From contig NZ_JAELXV010000007.1 in assembly GCF_016427535.1 (NCBI RefSeq), positions 1-64,000 of the forward strand: 64,000 bases of DNA. The letters are read 5' to 3'. This document shows positions 46,159-53,765 of the stretch, piece by piece. Below the pieces are notes generated by a model. It was not told where the DNA came from. It ran no database searches and was given only the letters and a program-made list of their open reading frames with translations. Each line of letters begins with the position of its first letter. Positions within the stretch are counted from its first letter, which is position 1. The DNA is from Hymenobacter sp. BT559. Its GTDB lineage: Bacteria > Bacteroidota > Bacteroidia > Cytophagales > Hymenobacteraceae. The translations under genes were made by a program, and so were the position numbers.

Positions 46159-47055
46159 ATGGATTATTTAGATAGATTAGAAGCCGAAGCCATTCACATT
46201 ATGCGCGAAGTGGCGGGGCAGTTTGAGCGGCCGGCGCTGCTGTTTTCGGGTGGTAAAGATTCGATTGCCCTCACGCGGCTGGCCGAAAAGGCCTTTCGGC
46301 CGGGTAAGTTTCCGTTTCCGCTGGTGCACGTGGACACGGGGCACAACTTCCCCGAAGTGCTGGCTTTCCGCGACAAGCTGGCGGCCGACCTAGGCGAGAA
46401 GCTGATTGTGCGTAAGGTGGAAGACACCATTCGGGAGCGCGGCTTGGTGGAGCCGGGCGGCAAGTACCCGAGCCGTAATCCATTACAGACGTATACGTTA
46501 CTTGATGTAATCGAGGAATTTGAATTTGACGCTTGCATCGGCGGGGCGCGGCGCGACGAGGAGAAGGCTCGCGCTAAGGAGCGCATCTTCTCGGTGCGCG
46601 ACGACTTTGGACAGTGGGACCCCAAGCGCCAGCGCCCCGAGCTGTGGAACATCTATAACGGCCGCATTCGGAAGGGCGAAAACGTGCGTGTGTTCCCCAT
46701 CTCGAACTGGACCGAGCTGGACGTGTGGAACTACATCCAGCGCGAAAACATCGCGCTGCCAAATATCTACTTTACCCACGAGCGCGAGTGCGTGGTGCTG
46801 CCCAGCGGCCAGCTCCTAGGTCTTAGCGAGCACATTACGATTGATGAAGACGACGAAATCGTGACTCGCAACGTGCGCTTCCGCACCGTGGGCGACTCGA
46901 CCTGCACCGCCGCCGTGGAAAGCGACGCCGCCACGATTGACGACATCATTCAGGACATTCTAGTAGCCAAGGTGAGCGAGCGCGGCGCTACCCGCCTCGA
47001 CGACAACTTGTCGGAAACCGGCATGGAAGACCGCAAGCGCAACGGGTATTTTTAA
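46159..47055 (+). CDS. cysD: Sulfate adenylyltransferase subunit 2
   Basis: CysD is the ATP pyrophosphatase subunit that forms APS from sulfate and ATP. The 298-aa product has the PP-loop SGGKDS (residues 30-35), VDTGHNFPEV, GGARRDEEKARAKERIFS, and the C-terminal SERGATRLDD...MEDRKRNGYF typical of CysD. It follows cysH after 61 bp; the gap holds a small GTCAT/ATGAC hairpin. It acts with CysN encoded next. Confidence 0.97.
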   Translation: MDYLDRLEAEAIHIMREVAGQFERPALLFSGGKDSIALTRLAEKAFRPGKFPFPLVHVDTGHNFPEVLAFRDKLAADLGEKLIVRKVEDTIRERGLVEPGGKYPSRNPLQTYTLLDVIEEFEFDACIGGARRDEEKARAKERIFSVRDDFGQWDPKRQRPELWNIYNGRIRKGENVRVFPISNWTELDVWNYIQRENIALPNIYFTHERECVVLPSGQLLGLSEHITIDEDDEIVTRNVRFRTVGDSTCTAAVESDAATIDDIIQDILVAKVSERGATRLDDNLSETGMEDRKRNGYF

Positions 47056-47066
47056 TTTATTCAGTA

Positions 47067-47150
47067 CTTGGTGCTCCGCGCATGGTGCTTAGGTCGTTGA
47101 GAAAGACGCTCCTAAAAGCCCAAGCACTAGGCACCAAGAACTAAGCACTA
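47067..47150. repeat. GTGCTTAG/CTAAGCAC repeat region between cysD and cysN
   Basis: CTTGGTGC (47067-47074) pairs with GCACCAAG (47131-47138), and GTGCTT with AAGCAC inside. The region ends with CTAAGCACTAAAA directly before the cysN ATG. The same CTAAGCACTA units appear again after cysN. Confidence 0.7.
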
Positions 47151-47153
47151 AAA

Positions 47154-48449
47154 ATGGACTTACTACGATTTATCACCTGCGGCAGCGTTGACGACGGCAA
47201 AAGCACGCTCATTGGCCGCCTGCTCTACGACAGCGACTCGGTATCGCTAGACGTGCTGGCGACTCTTGAAAAGAAGCGCAACGCCACCAACAGCGACTCG
47301 GTAGACCTAGCGCTGCTCACCGATGGCCTGAAGGCTGAACGCGAGCAGGGTATTACTATCGACGTGGCGCACAAGTATTTTACGACGCCGCGCCGCAAGT
47401 TTATCATCACCGATGCGCCAGGCCACGTGCAGTACACCCGCAACATGGTGACGGGCGCCAGCAATGCCGACCTGGCCATTGTGCTAGTTGATGCGCGGCA
47501 GGGCGTGATTGAGCAGACGCGGCGGCATACGTTGCTGGCCTCGCTGCTGGGCATCCGATACTTCGTGCTGGCCGTGAATAAGATGGACCTAGTGGGTAAC
47601 GACGAGGCCGTTTTCCAAAAGATAAAGACGGACTACGACGCCATTGCCCAGCAATTGCGCCTGCCGCATGTCATTGCCATTCCGCTGAGCGCGCTCAATG
47701 GCGACAACGTGGTGCGCCACTCGCCCAGCCTGCCGTGGTACGGCGGCCCCAGCCTGCTGCAACACCTGGAGAGCGTGCCCACTGTGGCCGATGCTAACCC
47801 GCACGAGCCGCGCTTTCAGGTGCAGTACGTTATCCGGCCCCAGACCGAGGAGCTTCCCGACTACCGCGGCTACGCCGGGCGCATCCAGAGCGGCGTGTAT
47901 AAAGTAGGCGACAAGGTGCGGATTCAGCCTTCGGGGCTGGAAACCAGCATCGAGGCCATCGAAGTCAACCAAAAAGAGGTGCCCAGCGCCGAAGCCCCGC
48001 AAGCTGTGGTGCTGCGCCTGCGCGACGACATCGACATCAGCCGCGGTGATTCTATTGTGCCGGTGCACACGCACCCGGCCGTGATACGCGAACTAGAAGC
48101 CACACTGTGCTGGATGGACGAGCGGCCCCTTAAAGCTGGCCGCAAGCTGCTGGTGCAGCACCATTCGGCGGTAGTGAAGGCGTCGGTAAGTGCCATCCTG
48201 CAAAAAACTAACATCGAAACCTTCGAGAGCGTGGGCACCGACGAGGCGAAGCTTAATGACATTGTGCGGGTACGCCTCAAAACGGCCGTGCCGCTGGTGG
48301 TCGATGAGTACCGCTCGAACCGCGTAACGGGTGCCTTCATTTTGGTCGATGAGCAGACGGGCAGCACCCTAGCCGCCGGGCTGGTGACAGCTACGGAGGA
48401 AGAGTATTTCACGCAAGAAATAGCGGTGGAGCCGGCGTTTTCTATCTAG
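47154..48449 (+). CDS. cysN: Sulfate adenylyltransferase subunit 1 (GTPase)
   Basis: CysN is the EF-Tu-like GTPase that drives APS formation by CysD. The 431-aa product has the G1 motif GSVDDGKST (10-18), the switch region EQGITIDVAHKYF, DAPGH (G3), NKMD (G4) and the two C-terminal beta-barrel domains. It ends after the barrels, so there is no fused APS kinase as in CysNC. The start MDLLRFITCGS is close to the G1 motif, as in other short CysN proteins. Confidence 0.97.
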   Translation: MDLLRFITCGSVDDGKSTLIGRLLYDSDSVSLDVLATLEKKRNATNSDSVDLALLTDGLKAEREQGITIDVAHKYFTTPRRKFIITDAPGHVQYTRNMVTGASNADLAIVLVDARQGVIEQTRRHTLLASLLGIRYFVLAVNKMDLVGNDEAVFQKIKTDYDAIAQQLRLPHVIAIPLSALNGDNVVRHSPSLPWYGGPSLLQHLESVPTVADANPHEPRFQVQYVIRPQTEELPDYRGYAGRIQSGVYKVGDKVRIQPSGLETSIEAIEVNQKEVPSAEAPQAVVLRLRDDIDISRGDSIVPVHTHPAVIRELEATLCWMDERPLKAGRKLLVQHHSAVVKASVSAILQKTNIETFESVGTDEAKLNDIVRVRLKTAVPLVVDEYRSNRVTGAFILVDEQTGSTLAAGLVTATEEEYFTQEIAVEPAFSI

Positions 48450-48534
48450 TGCTTAGGTGCTAGCGCTAGGCACCTAGCACCTAAGCACTAGCGTAATAAC
48501 TAAGCACGAAGCACTAACAACTAAGCACTAAACT
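48446..48534. repeat. Inverted and direct TAAGCACTA repeats between cysN and cysJ
   Basis: CTAGTGCTTAGGTGCTAG (48446-48463) and its exact complement (48474-48491) form an 18-bp stem that includes the cysN stop codon. Three further AAGCAC units follow (ACTAAGCACGAAGCACTAACAA and so on) up to the cysJ ATG. Confidence 0.85.
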
Positions 48535-50340
48535 ATGCTACCTACCCTCCCCGCTGCCCTCGACGAAGCGGCTTTGCAGCAACTCACGGCGGGCCTCTCG
48601 CCGCAGCAGCTAGTATGGCTGAGCGGCTACCTCTACGGCCAGGCCACGAGCGCGAGCGGCGGGGTGGCCGCGGCCCCAACAGCTGCCGCGGCTCCAGCCA
48701 CCGCAGCGGCTCCAGCCGTTGAGAAGCTGACCATCCTCTACGGCTCGCACACCGGCAACGGCAAGAAAATAGCCCAGCAAACCGCTGATGCGGCCGCCGC
48801 CAAGGGCCTGAAAGCCACGGTGCAGGACATGAATGACTACGCTCCGCGCCAGCTGGCGCAAGAGCAAAACCTGCTCGTGATAGTAAGCACGCACGGCGAG
48901 GGCGAGCCCCCTATCTCGGCTGAGGAGCTGCACGCTTTCATCAACGGACCTAGGGCACCCAAGCTGCCCAAGCTGCGCTACGCGGTGTTTGCCCTAGGTG
49001 ATAAAAGTTACCTGCACTACTGCCAAACCGGCAAGGACTTTGACCAGAAGCTAGCCGAGCTGGGTGGCACCCGCCTGCTCAACCGCGTAGATGCCGACGT
49101 GGCCTATAAGGCGCCCGCGGCCCAGTGGATAGACGACGTGCTGAACGCGCTGACTGGTACCAACCAGGCCGCCGACGCACCGGCTGCTACCGCTTCGGCA
49201 GCCGTGGTGGCCGAAGTGGCCACTGAGTACACTGCCGAAAACCCCTGGCCCGCCAAGGTGCTCGAAAGCATTCAACTCAACGGCCGCGGCTCGGACAAGG
49301 AGACGTATCACCTAGAGCTAGACCTGGCCGGCTCGGGCCTGCACTATGCGCCCGGCGATGCCTTGGCCGTGGTGCCTGCCAACCATCTACCGCTGGTGGA
49401 GGAAGTGCTACTGGCCGCCCGCCTCAGCGATACCACCGCCGTACAAGTAGCCGGCGAAAGCCTGCCGCTGGCCGCCGCCCTGGCCACCCACCGCGAGCTA
49501 ACGGTGCTTACCCGCGACGTGCTGGAGCGCTACGCCACCCTAGCCCCGCACGCAGGCTTGCAGGAGCTACTGGCCGACTCTAACCGCTTACAACCCTACC
49601 TCTATGGCCGCGATGTGGCCGATTTGCTCACCGAGTTTCCGAGCGAGCAGCTCACCGCACAGGCCCTGGCCGATGTGCTGCGCCCGCTCCCCAGCCGGGC
49701 CTACTCCATTGCGAGCAGCCTGCTAGCACACCCCGAGGAGGTACATCTCACGGTGGGTGCCGTGCGCTACGAGGCCTTTGGGCGGCAGAAGCATGGCGTG
49801 TGCTCGTCTTTCCTGGCCGACCGCGTGGCGGTGGGCGACACGGCGCGGGTGTACGTGCAGCAAAATGAGTATTTCCGCCTGCCGCAAAATGGCGAAACGG
49901 ATATCATCATGATTGGCGCGGGCACGGGCATCGCCCCCTTCCGCGCCTTTGTGGAAGAGCGCACCGAACTCGGCGCAGCCGGCCGCAACTGGCTGCTGTT
50001 TGGCAACCCGCACTTTACTACCGATTTCCTCTACCAGGCCGAGTGGCTGCAGCATCTCAAGAAAGGTACGCTGAGCCGTCTCGACGTAGCCTTTTCGCGC
50101 GACCAAGCCAAGAAAATTTACGTGCAGGACCGCCTGCTCGAAGCCAGCCGCGACGTGTTTGGGTGGCTCGAGAACGGTGCGCACTTCTACGTGTGTGGCG
50201 ACAAAACCCGCCTAGGTAGCGCCGTGCAAACCGCCCTCATCCAAGTGGTGCAGAAGGAAGCCGGCCTCTCGGCCGATGATGCCGCCGCCTACGTGAAGAA
50301 CCTGCGCAAGCAGCGCCGCTACCTAGAGGACGTGTATTAA
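48535..50340 (+). CDS. cysJ: Assimilatory sulfite reductase flavoprotein subunit
   Basis: CysJ passes electrons from NADPH through FAD and FMN to the CysI hemoprotein. The 601-aa product has an N-terminal variable region with an alanine-rich linker (residues about 40-62), an FMN-binding flavodoxin domain (LYGSHTGNGKK, STHGEGEPP, ALGDKSY), the FAD domain (RAYSIASS) and the NADPH part with GAGTGIAPFR (461-470), LLFGNPHF and the C-terminal KNLRKQRRYLEDVY. The length is normal for CysJ. It follows cysN and probably shares its transcript. Confidence 0.95.
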   Translation: MLPTLPAALDEAALQQLTAGLSPQQLVWLSGYLYGQATSASGGVAAAPTAAAAPATAAAPAVEKLTILYGSHTGNGKKIAQQTADAAAAKGLKATVQDMNDYAPRQLAQEQNLLVIVSTHGEGEPPISAEELHAFINGPRAPKLPKLRYAVFALGDKSYLHYCQTGKDFDQKLAELGGTRLLNRVDADVAYKAPAAQWIDDVLNALTGTNQAADAPAATASAAVVAEVATEYTAENPWPAKVLESIQLNGRGSDKETYHLELDLAGSGLHYAPGDALAVVPANHLPLVEEVLLAARLSDTTAVQVAGESLPLAAALATHRELTVLTRDVLERYATLAPHAGLQELLADSNRLQPYLYGRDVADLLTEFPSEQLTAQALADVLRPLPSRAYSIASSLLAHPEEVHLTVGAVRYEAFGRQKHGVCSSFLADRVAVGDTARVYVQQNEYFRLPQNGETDIIMIGAGTGIAPFRAFVEERTELGAAGRNWLLFGNPHFTTDFLYQAEWLQHLKKGTLSRLDVAFSRDQAKKIYVQDRLLEASRDVFGWLENGAHFYVCGDKTRLGSAVQTALIQVVQKEAGLSADDAAAYVKNLRKQRRYLEDVY

Positions 50341-50346
50341 CTATCT

Positions 50347-50440
50347 GTTATGCAAAGTGTAGCGAAGCATCGCATTCGCTTTATTGCTTACGCTAAAGAT
50401 TACTGCGCCACGCGCGATGCTTCGCTGCGCTCTGCATAAC
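50347..50440. repeat. Intergenic palindrome with GCGAAGCA(A/T)CGC core, after cysJ
   Basis: GTTATGCAAAGTGTAGCGAAGC pairs imperfectly with GCTTCGCTGCGCTCTGCATAAC. It is related in core to the element at 55.5 kb but not to the TGTCATGCTGAGC set. It separates cysJ from the polycysteine leader of the receptor gene. Confidence 0.8.
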
Positions 50441-50488
50441 CCTACTACTCACTCTACCCACTTTCCCACCCACTCAACCCAGCTTTTT

Positions 50489-50509
50489 CGCGGACTCACA
50501 GCGTCCGCG
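50489..50509 (+). promoter_or_regulatory. CGCGGAC/GTCCGCG hairpin before the second polycysteine frame
   Basis: A perfect 7-bp stem with a 7-nt loop is followed by CTACTTC and, 16 nt later, by the ATG of the short frame at 50526. A similar unit (GCGAAC/GTTCGC followed by GCTACTTC) lies before the methyltransferase start at 2970. Confidence 0.5.
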
Positions 50510-50525
50510 CTACTTCAAAACAATC

Positions 50526-50591
50526 ATGAAACCCGCCTTCCTACCGAATCTACTTGCCACTTCCTGCCTCGCCGGAAGCTGTTGTTGTTGA
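50526..50591 (+). CDS. Polycysteine leader peptide upstream of the TonB receptor (candidate)
   Basis: The frame is ATG to TGA, 21 residues: MKPAFLPNLLATSCLAGSCCC. The last three sense codons are TGT TGT TGT, directly before the TGA. A strong hairpin starts 10 nt after the stop (TGGCT...GGTACC/GGTACC...AGCCA, 50601-50635), followed by a second stem (GGCTTGGCT/AGCCGAGCC, 50642-50662). This order, a cysteine run next to a stop and then competing stems, is that of a ribosome-mediated attenuator responding to cysteine. Its location inside the sulfur locus supports the reading. Experimental proof is lacking. Confidence 0.62.
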   Translation: MKPAFLPNLLATSCLAGSCCC

Positions 50592-50600
50592 AGCCGCCGC

Positions 50601-50662
50601 TGGCTCGCCGGGGTACCTAGGGTACCGGGCAGCCATTTGCTGGCTTGGCTTCGAGCCGAGCC
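50601..50662 (+). promoter_or_regulatory. Candidate attenuator stems downstream of the CCC leader
   Basis: Stem 1 spans 50601-50635 with inner arms GGTACC/GGTACC around a TAG loop and outer arms TGGCT/AGCCA. Stem 2 is GGCTTGGCT TCG AGCCGAGCC at 50642-50662. The receptor ATG follows at 50696 after an AT-rich stretch that includes TTATTTTTAGG. Confidence 0.5.
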
Positions 50663-50695
50663 TATTCAACTCAAGCAATGCAAGTTATTTTTAGG

Positions 50696-53599
50696 ATGAA
50701 GCTTATTTATTCCAAACCCTGGCTCCCGTTGGTGGTAGTGGCCGCTAGTGCCGCGCCGGCGTTTGGCCAAACTGAATTAATTGCCATTAGTGGCGTAGTG
50801 CGCGAAAAAGGCAGCCAGGAAGGCCTGCCCGGCGTGAGTGTGAGCGTGAAGGGCGCCAGTGTGGGCACCCAGAGCGATGTCGATGGCAAGTTTGCCTTCA
50901 AGGCCAAGCTGCGCTACCCGTTTGTGCTGGTGTTCAATGCTATTGGGCACGATGCGCAGGAGATAGAAATTGCCAGCGCGCAGCAGCCGATTTCGGTGGC
51001 GCTGGAAGCCAAAGGCGTGCTGACGAATGAGGTGGTCGTGTCGGCCTCGCGGGTCGAGGAAAGCCGGTTGAAGTCGCCGGTGGCAATTGAAAAGCTTGAC
51101 ATTCGGGCCATTAAGGAAACGCCTGCGCCGAGCTTCTACGACGCGCTCGAAAGCGTAAAGGGCGTGCAGATGCTCACCAGCAGCCTCACCTTTAAAGTAC
51201 CGAATACCAGGGGCTTTAACATCCCCAACAACTTTCGCTTTATGCAGCTCGTGGATGGTGTGGACATGCAGGCGGCCACCCTAGGGGTGCCGCTGGGCAA
51301 TGCCATTGGGCCAACCGAGCTCGACATTGCGAGCGTGGAAATCACGCCCGGCGCGGCGTCTGCCCTGTATGGCATGAACGCCATCAACGGCATGGCCAAC
51401 CTTACTACCAAGAGCCCCTTTACCTACCAGGGCCTCAGCGTGTACCAGAAAGTGGGCGTGAACCACGTGGATGGCCGTGACCGCGACCCGAGTGTGCTCA
51501 CCGAAACCGCCATTCGCTGGGCGCAGACCCTAGGTACCAACAAGCGCTGGGCCTACAAGGTGAACCTTGACTACTTGCGCGGCACCGACTGGCTGGCTAA
51601 CACCCAAACCGACCAGAACCCGCAGGGCCTCTCGACCTCGAATCCGGCTTTTCCGGAGCTGGCCGGCCAGTATAACCCAGCCGCCGACTTGTGGAACCGC
51701 TACGGCGACGACACCAACTCGTCGCTGTCGATTACCATTCCGTACCAGGGTCGTAACCAAACGTTTACTGTGGCGCGCACGGGCTACTACGAGCGTGATT
51801 TGGTGAAGCCCATTGTGCGCAACATAAAGGCCGACGCCACGGTGGCGTATAAGCTGAACGAGAACCTGGAGCTAAGCTACGGCTACCGCTTCGGGCTGAT
51901 GGACGGCGTGTTTCAGCGCGGCAACAAGATTCAGCTCGACGGCGTGACGGTGCAAAACCACAAGTTGGAGTTGCGCGGCAAAGACTTTACGGTGCGTGCC
52001 TACACGCTGCTAGAGAATACCGGCAACTCGTACAACCTCAACCCTCTGGCACTGAACCTGGACCTGCAAAACGGCTCGAATGCCGTGTGGGGCAACAAGT
52101 TCTCAACCGCGCTGCAAAGCCAGCTAGCAGCCGGCACCGCCCTAGGGCCAGCCATGCAGGCCGCCCGCGACGCGGCCGATGCCGGCCGCGCCGTGCCCGG
52201 CACCGCTGCTTTCGACGCGCTGAAAGCGCAGATTATCAGTACCAACAACTGGGACAGCGGCGTAAACGTGAAGGGGGCGCCTATCCCCGGTGGGGCGGCG
52301 CTTTCGCAGCACAGCCGCACCTACCACACCGATGCCGTATGGAACCTCGGCGACCGCGTCAAGTTCCTGGATGTGCTGGTGGGGGCCGATGCCCGCATCT
52401 ACCAGATTATCCCCGATGGCAACAACTTCGTGGACTTCAGCCTGCCACTGGCCGAGCGCAACCAGCCAGGCGGCAACTTTGTGTACTACAAGAAATTCGG
52501 AGCTTTCGCGCAGGGTTCTAAGCTGTTGCTGGATGACAAGTTGAAGCTGACCGCTTCGGTGCGCGTGGACTACAACCCCGAGTTCACAGCTAAGGTGAAT
52601 CCCCGCCTGGCGGCCGTGTACACGGTGGCTGAGAAGCACAATTTTCGGGCTTCGTACCAGAATGGCTGGCGCTTCCCTTCCCTTTTTGAGGCGCTGTCGT
52701 TCGTGAACAACGGCAACGTGCGCCGCGTGGGCGGCCTAGCCCGCGTGAACGAGGGCCTGAACTACCTCCAAAACTCGTACACCCGCACCAGCATCGACCA
52801 GTTCAATGCGGCCGTGAACGCCTACGTGGCCGCCAACGCCGGCAGCACTGCCGCCCAGGCCGCCGTGCTTGCCCAAAACCGCAACCTGCTGGTAGTGGCC
52901 AACCTGCCCACCGAGCAGCCCGAGCAAATCAACGCCTTCGAGGTAGGCTACCGCAGCGTGCTGTTCGACAACCGCTTGTCTATCGACGCCGATGCGTACT
53001 ACAATATCTACTCGGGCTTCCTAGGTCAGGTAGAAGTGAGCGTACCCAAAGACGCCAACGGCAACCAAGTAACCGTGGGCACCGATGCGGCCGTGCTCGC
53101 CGCCCTGCGCGCCAACCGCGACGCCCGCCAGGACCGCTACCGCGTGTACACCAACTCGCGCCAGAACTACAACAGCTACGGCTCGACCCTGGGGCTGACC
53201 TACAATTTCTTCCAGAAATTCACCGTCGGCGGCAACGTCAACTACAACGCCCTATCCAAGAACGACCAGGCCGACGTGTTCGTGACCGGCTTTAACACGC
53301 CCAAGTGGGCTGGCAGCGCCTCGTTCGGCAACCGCGAGATTGTGCGCAACCTAGGCTTTAACCTTGTTTATCACTGGCAAACCAGCTTCCTCTGGGAAAG
53401 CCCGCTTGCCAATGGTATCGTGCCGGCCTTCAACACCTTAGACGCCCAGGTAAACTTGCGTGTGCCCACGCTGAAAACGACTGTCAAAATCGGCGCGACC
53501 GATATTTTTAATCGTCGCTACGTGCAATATGCAGCCGGCCCAACGCTCGGGGGATTATATTATGTGACCTTGACGTTTGACAATACGGTGCTGCACTAG
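50696..53599 (+). CDS. TonB-dependent receptor with carboxypeptidase-regulatory-like domain
   Basis: The 967-aa outer-membrane transporter has a signal peptide (LPLVVVAASAAPAFGQ), an N-terminal CarboxypepD_reg-like domain (ISGVVREKGSQEGLPGVSVSVKG), a plug domain (VVVSASRVEESRLKSP, FRFMQLVDGVDMQ, GAASALYGMNAINGMANL) and a 22-strand-type barrel ending in LTFDNTVLH. No SusD-like partner follows. It lies between cysJ and cysI and behind a cysteine-rich short frame, so I infer that it imports a sulfur compound or a metal chelate needed for sulfite reduction. The ligand is unknown. Confidence 0.92.
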   Translation: MKLIYSKPWLPLVVVAASAAPAFGQTELIAISGVVREKGSQEGLPGVSVSVKGASVGTQSDVDGKFAFKAKLRYPFVLVFNAIGHDAQEIEIASAQQPISVALEAKGVLTNEVVVSASRVEESRLKSPVAIEKLDIRAIKETPAPSFYDALESVKGVQMLTSSLTFKVPNTRGFNIPNNFRFMQLVDGVDMQAATLGVPLGNAIGPTELDIASVEITPGAASALYGMNAINGMANLTTKSPFTYQGLSVYQKVGVNHVDGRDRDPSVLTETAIRWAQTLGTNKRWAYKVNLDYLRGTDWLANTQTDQNPQGLSTSNPAFPELAGQYNPAADLWNRYGDDTNSSLSITIPYQGRNQTFTVARTGYYERDLVKPIVRNIKADATVAYKLNENLELSYGYRFGLMDGVFQRGNKIQLDGVTVQNHKLELRGKDFTVRAYTLLENTGNSYNLNPLALNLDLQNGSNAVWGNKFSTALQSQLAAGTALGPAMQAARDAADAGRAVPGTAAFDALKAQIISTNNWDSGVNVKGAPIPGGAALSQHSRTYHTDAVWNLGDRVKFLDVLVGADARIYQIIPDGNNFVDFSLPLAERNQPGGNFVYYKKFGAFAQGSKLLLDDKLKLTASVRVDYNPEFTAKVNPRLAAVYTVAEKHNFRASYQNGWRFPSLFEALSFVNNGNVRRVGGLARVNEGLNYLQNSYTRTSIDQFNAAVNAYVAANAGSTAAQAAVLAQNRNLLVVANLPTEQPEQINAFEVGYRSVLFDNRLSIDADAYYNIYSGFLGQVEVSVPKDANGNQVTVGTDAAVLAALRANRDARQDRYRVYTNSRQNYNSYGSTLGLTYNFFQKFTVGGNVNYNALSKNDQADVFVTGFNTPKWAGSASFGNREIVRNLGFNLVYHWQTSFLWESPLANGIVPAFNTLDAQVNLRVPTLKTTVKIGATDIFNRRYVQYAAGPTLGGLYYVTLTFDNTVLH

Positions 53600-53765
53600 C
53601 GTGTAGCCCTATTCCCCGGTCCCTTCCAGAAGAGAGGAAGCCTGACAATCTTTAATCGTCTTGTTTTTTAGTCTTTTATAATTCATTTTTAATAATTTAC
53701 CTACTCGCGTCAGGCTCCCCCTCTCCCGGAGGGGAGGGGGCCGGGGGGTGGGGTAAATCGTTGTT
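53600..53765 (+). other. cysI leader with CCCCTCTCC hairpin
   Basis: The AT-rich part 53650-53700 (TTTTTTAGTCTTTTATAATTC) may hold a promoter. It is followed by a CCCCCTCtcccggaGGGGAGGGGG hairpin at about 53718-53741, related to the palindrome at the window start. No short cysteine-rich frame was seen here. Confidence 0.4.

Noticed and set aside
50384..50620. 78-aa frame in the region upstream of the TonB receptor
   Set aside because: It runs through the palindrome and hairpin, has no coding character and overlaps the short CCC frame in another phase.
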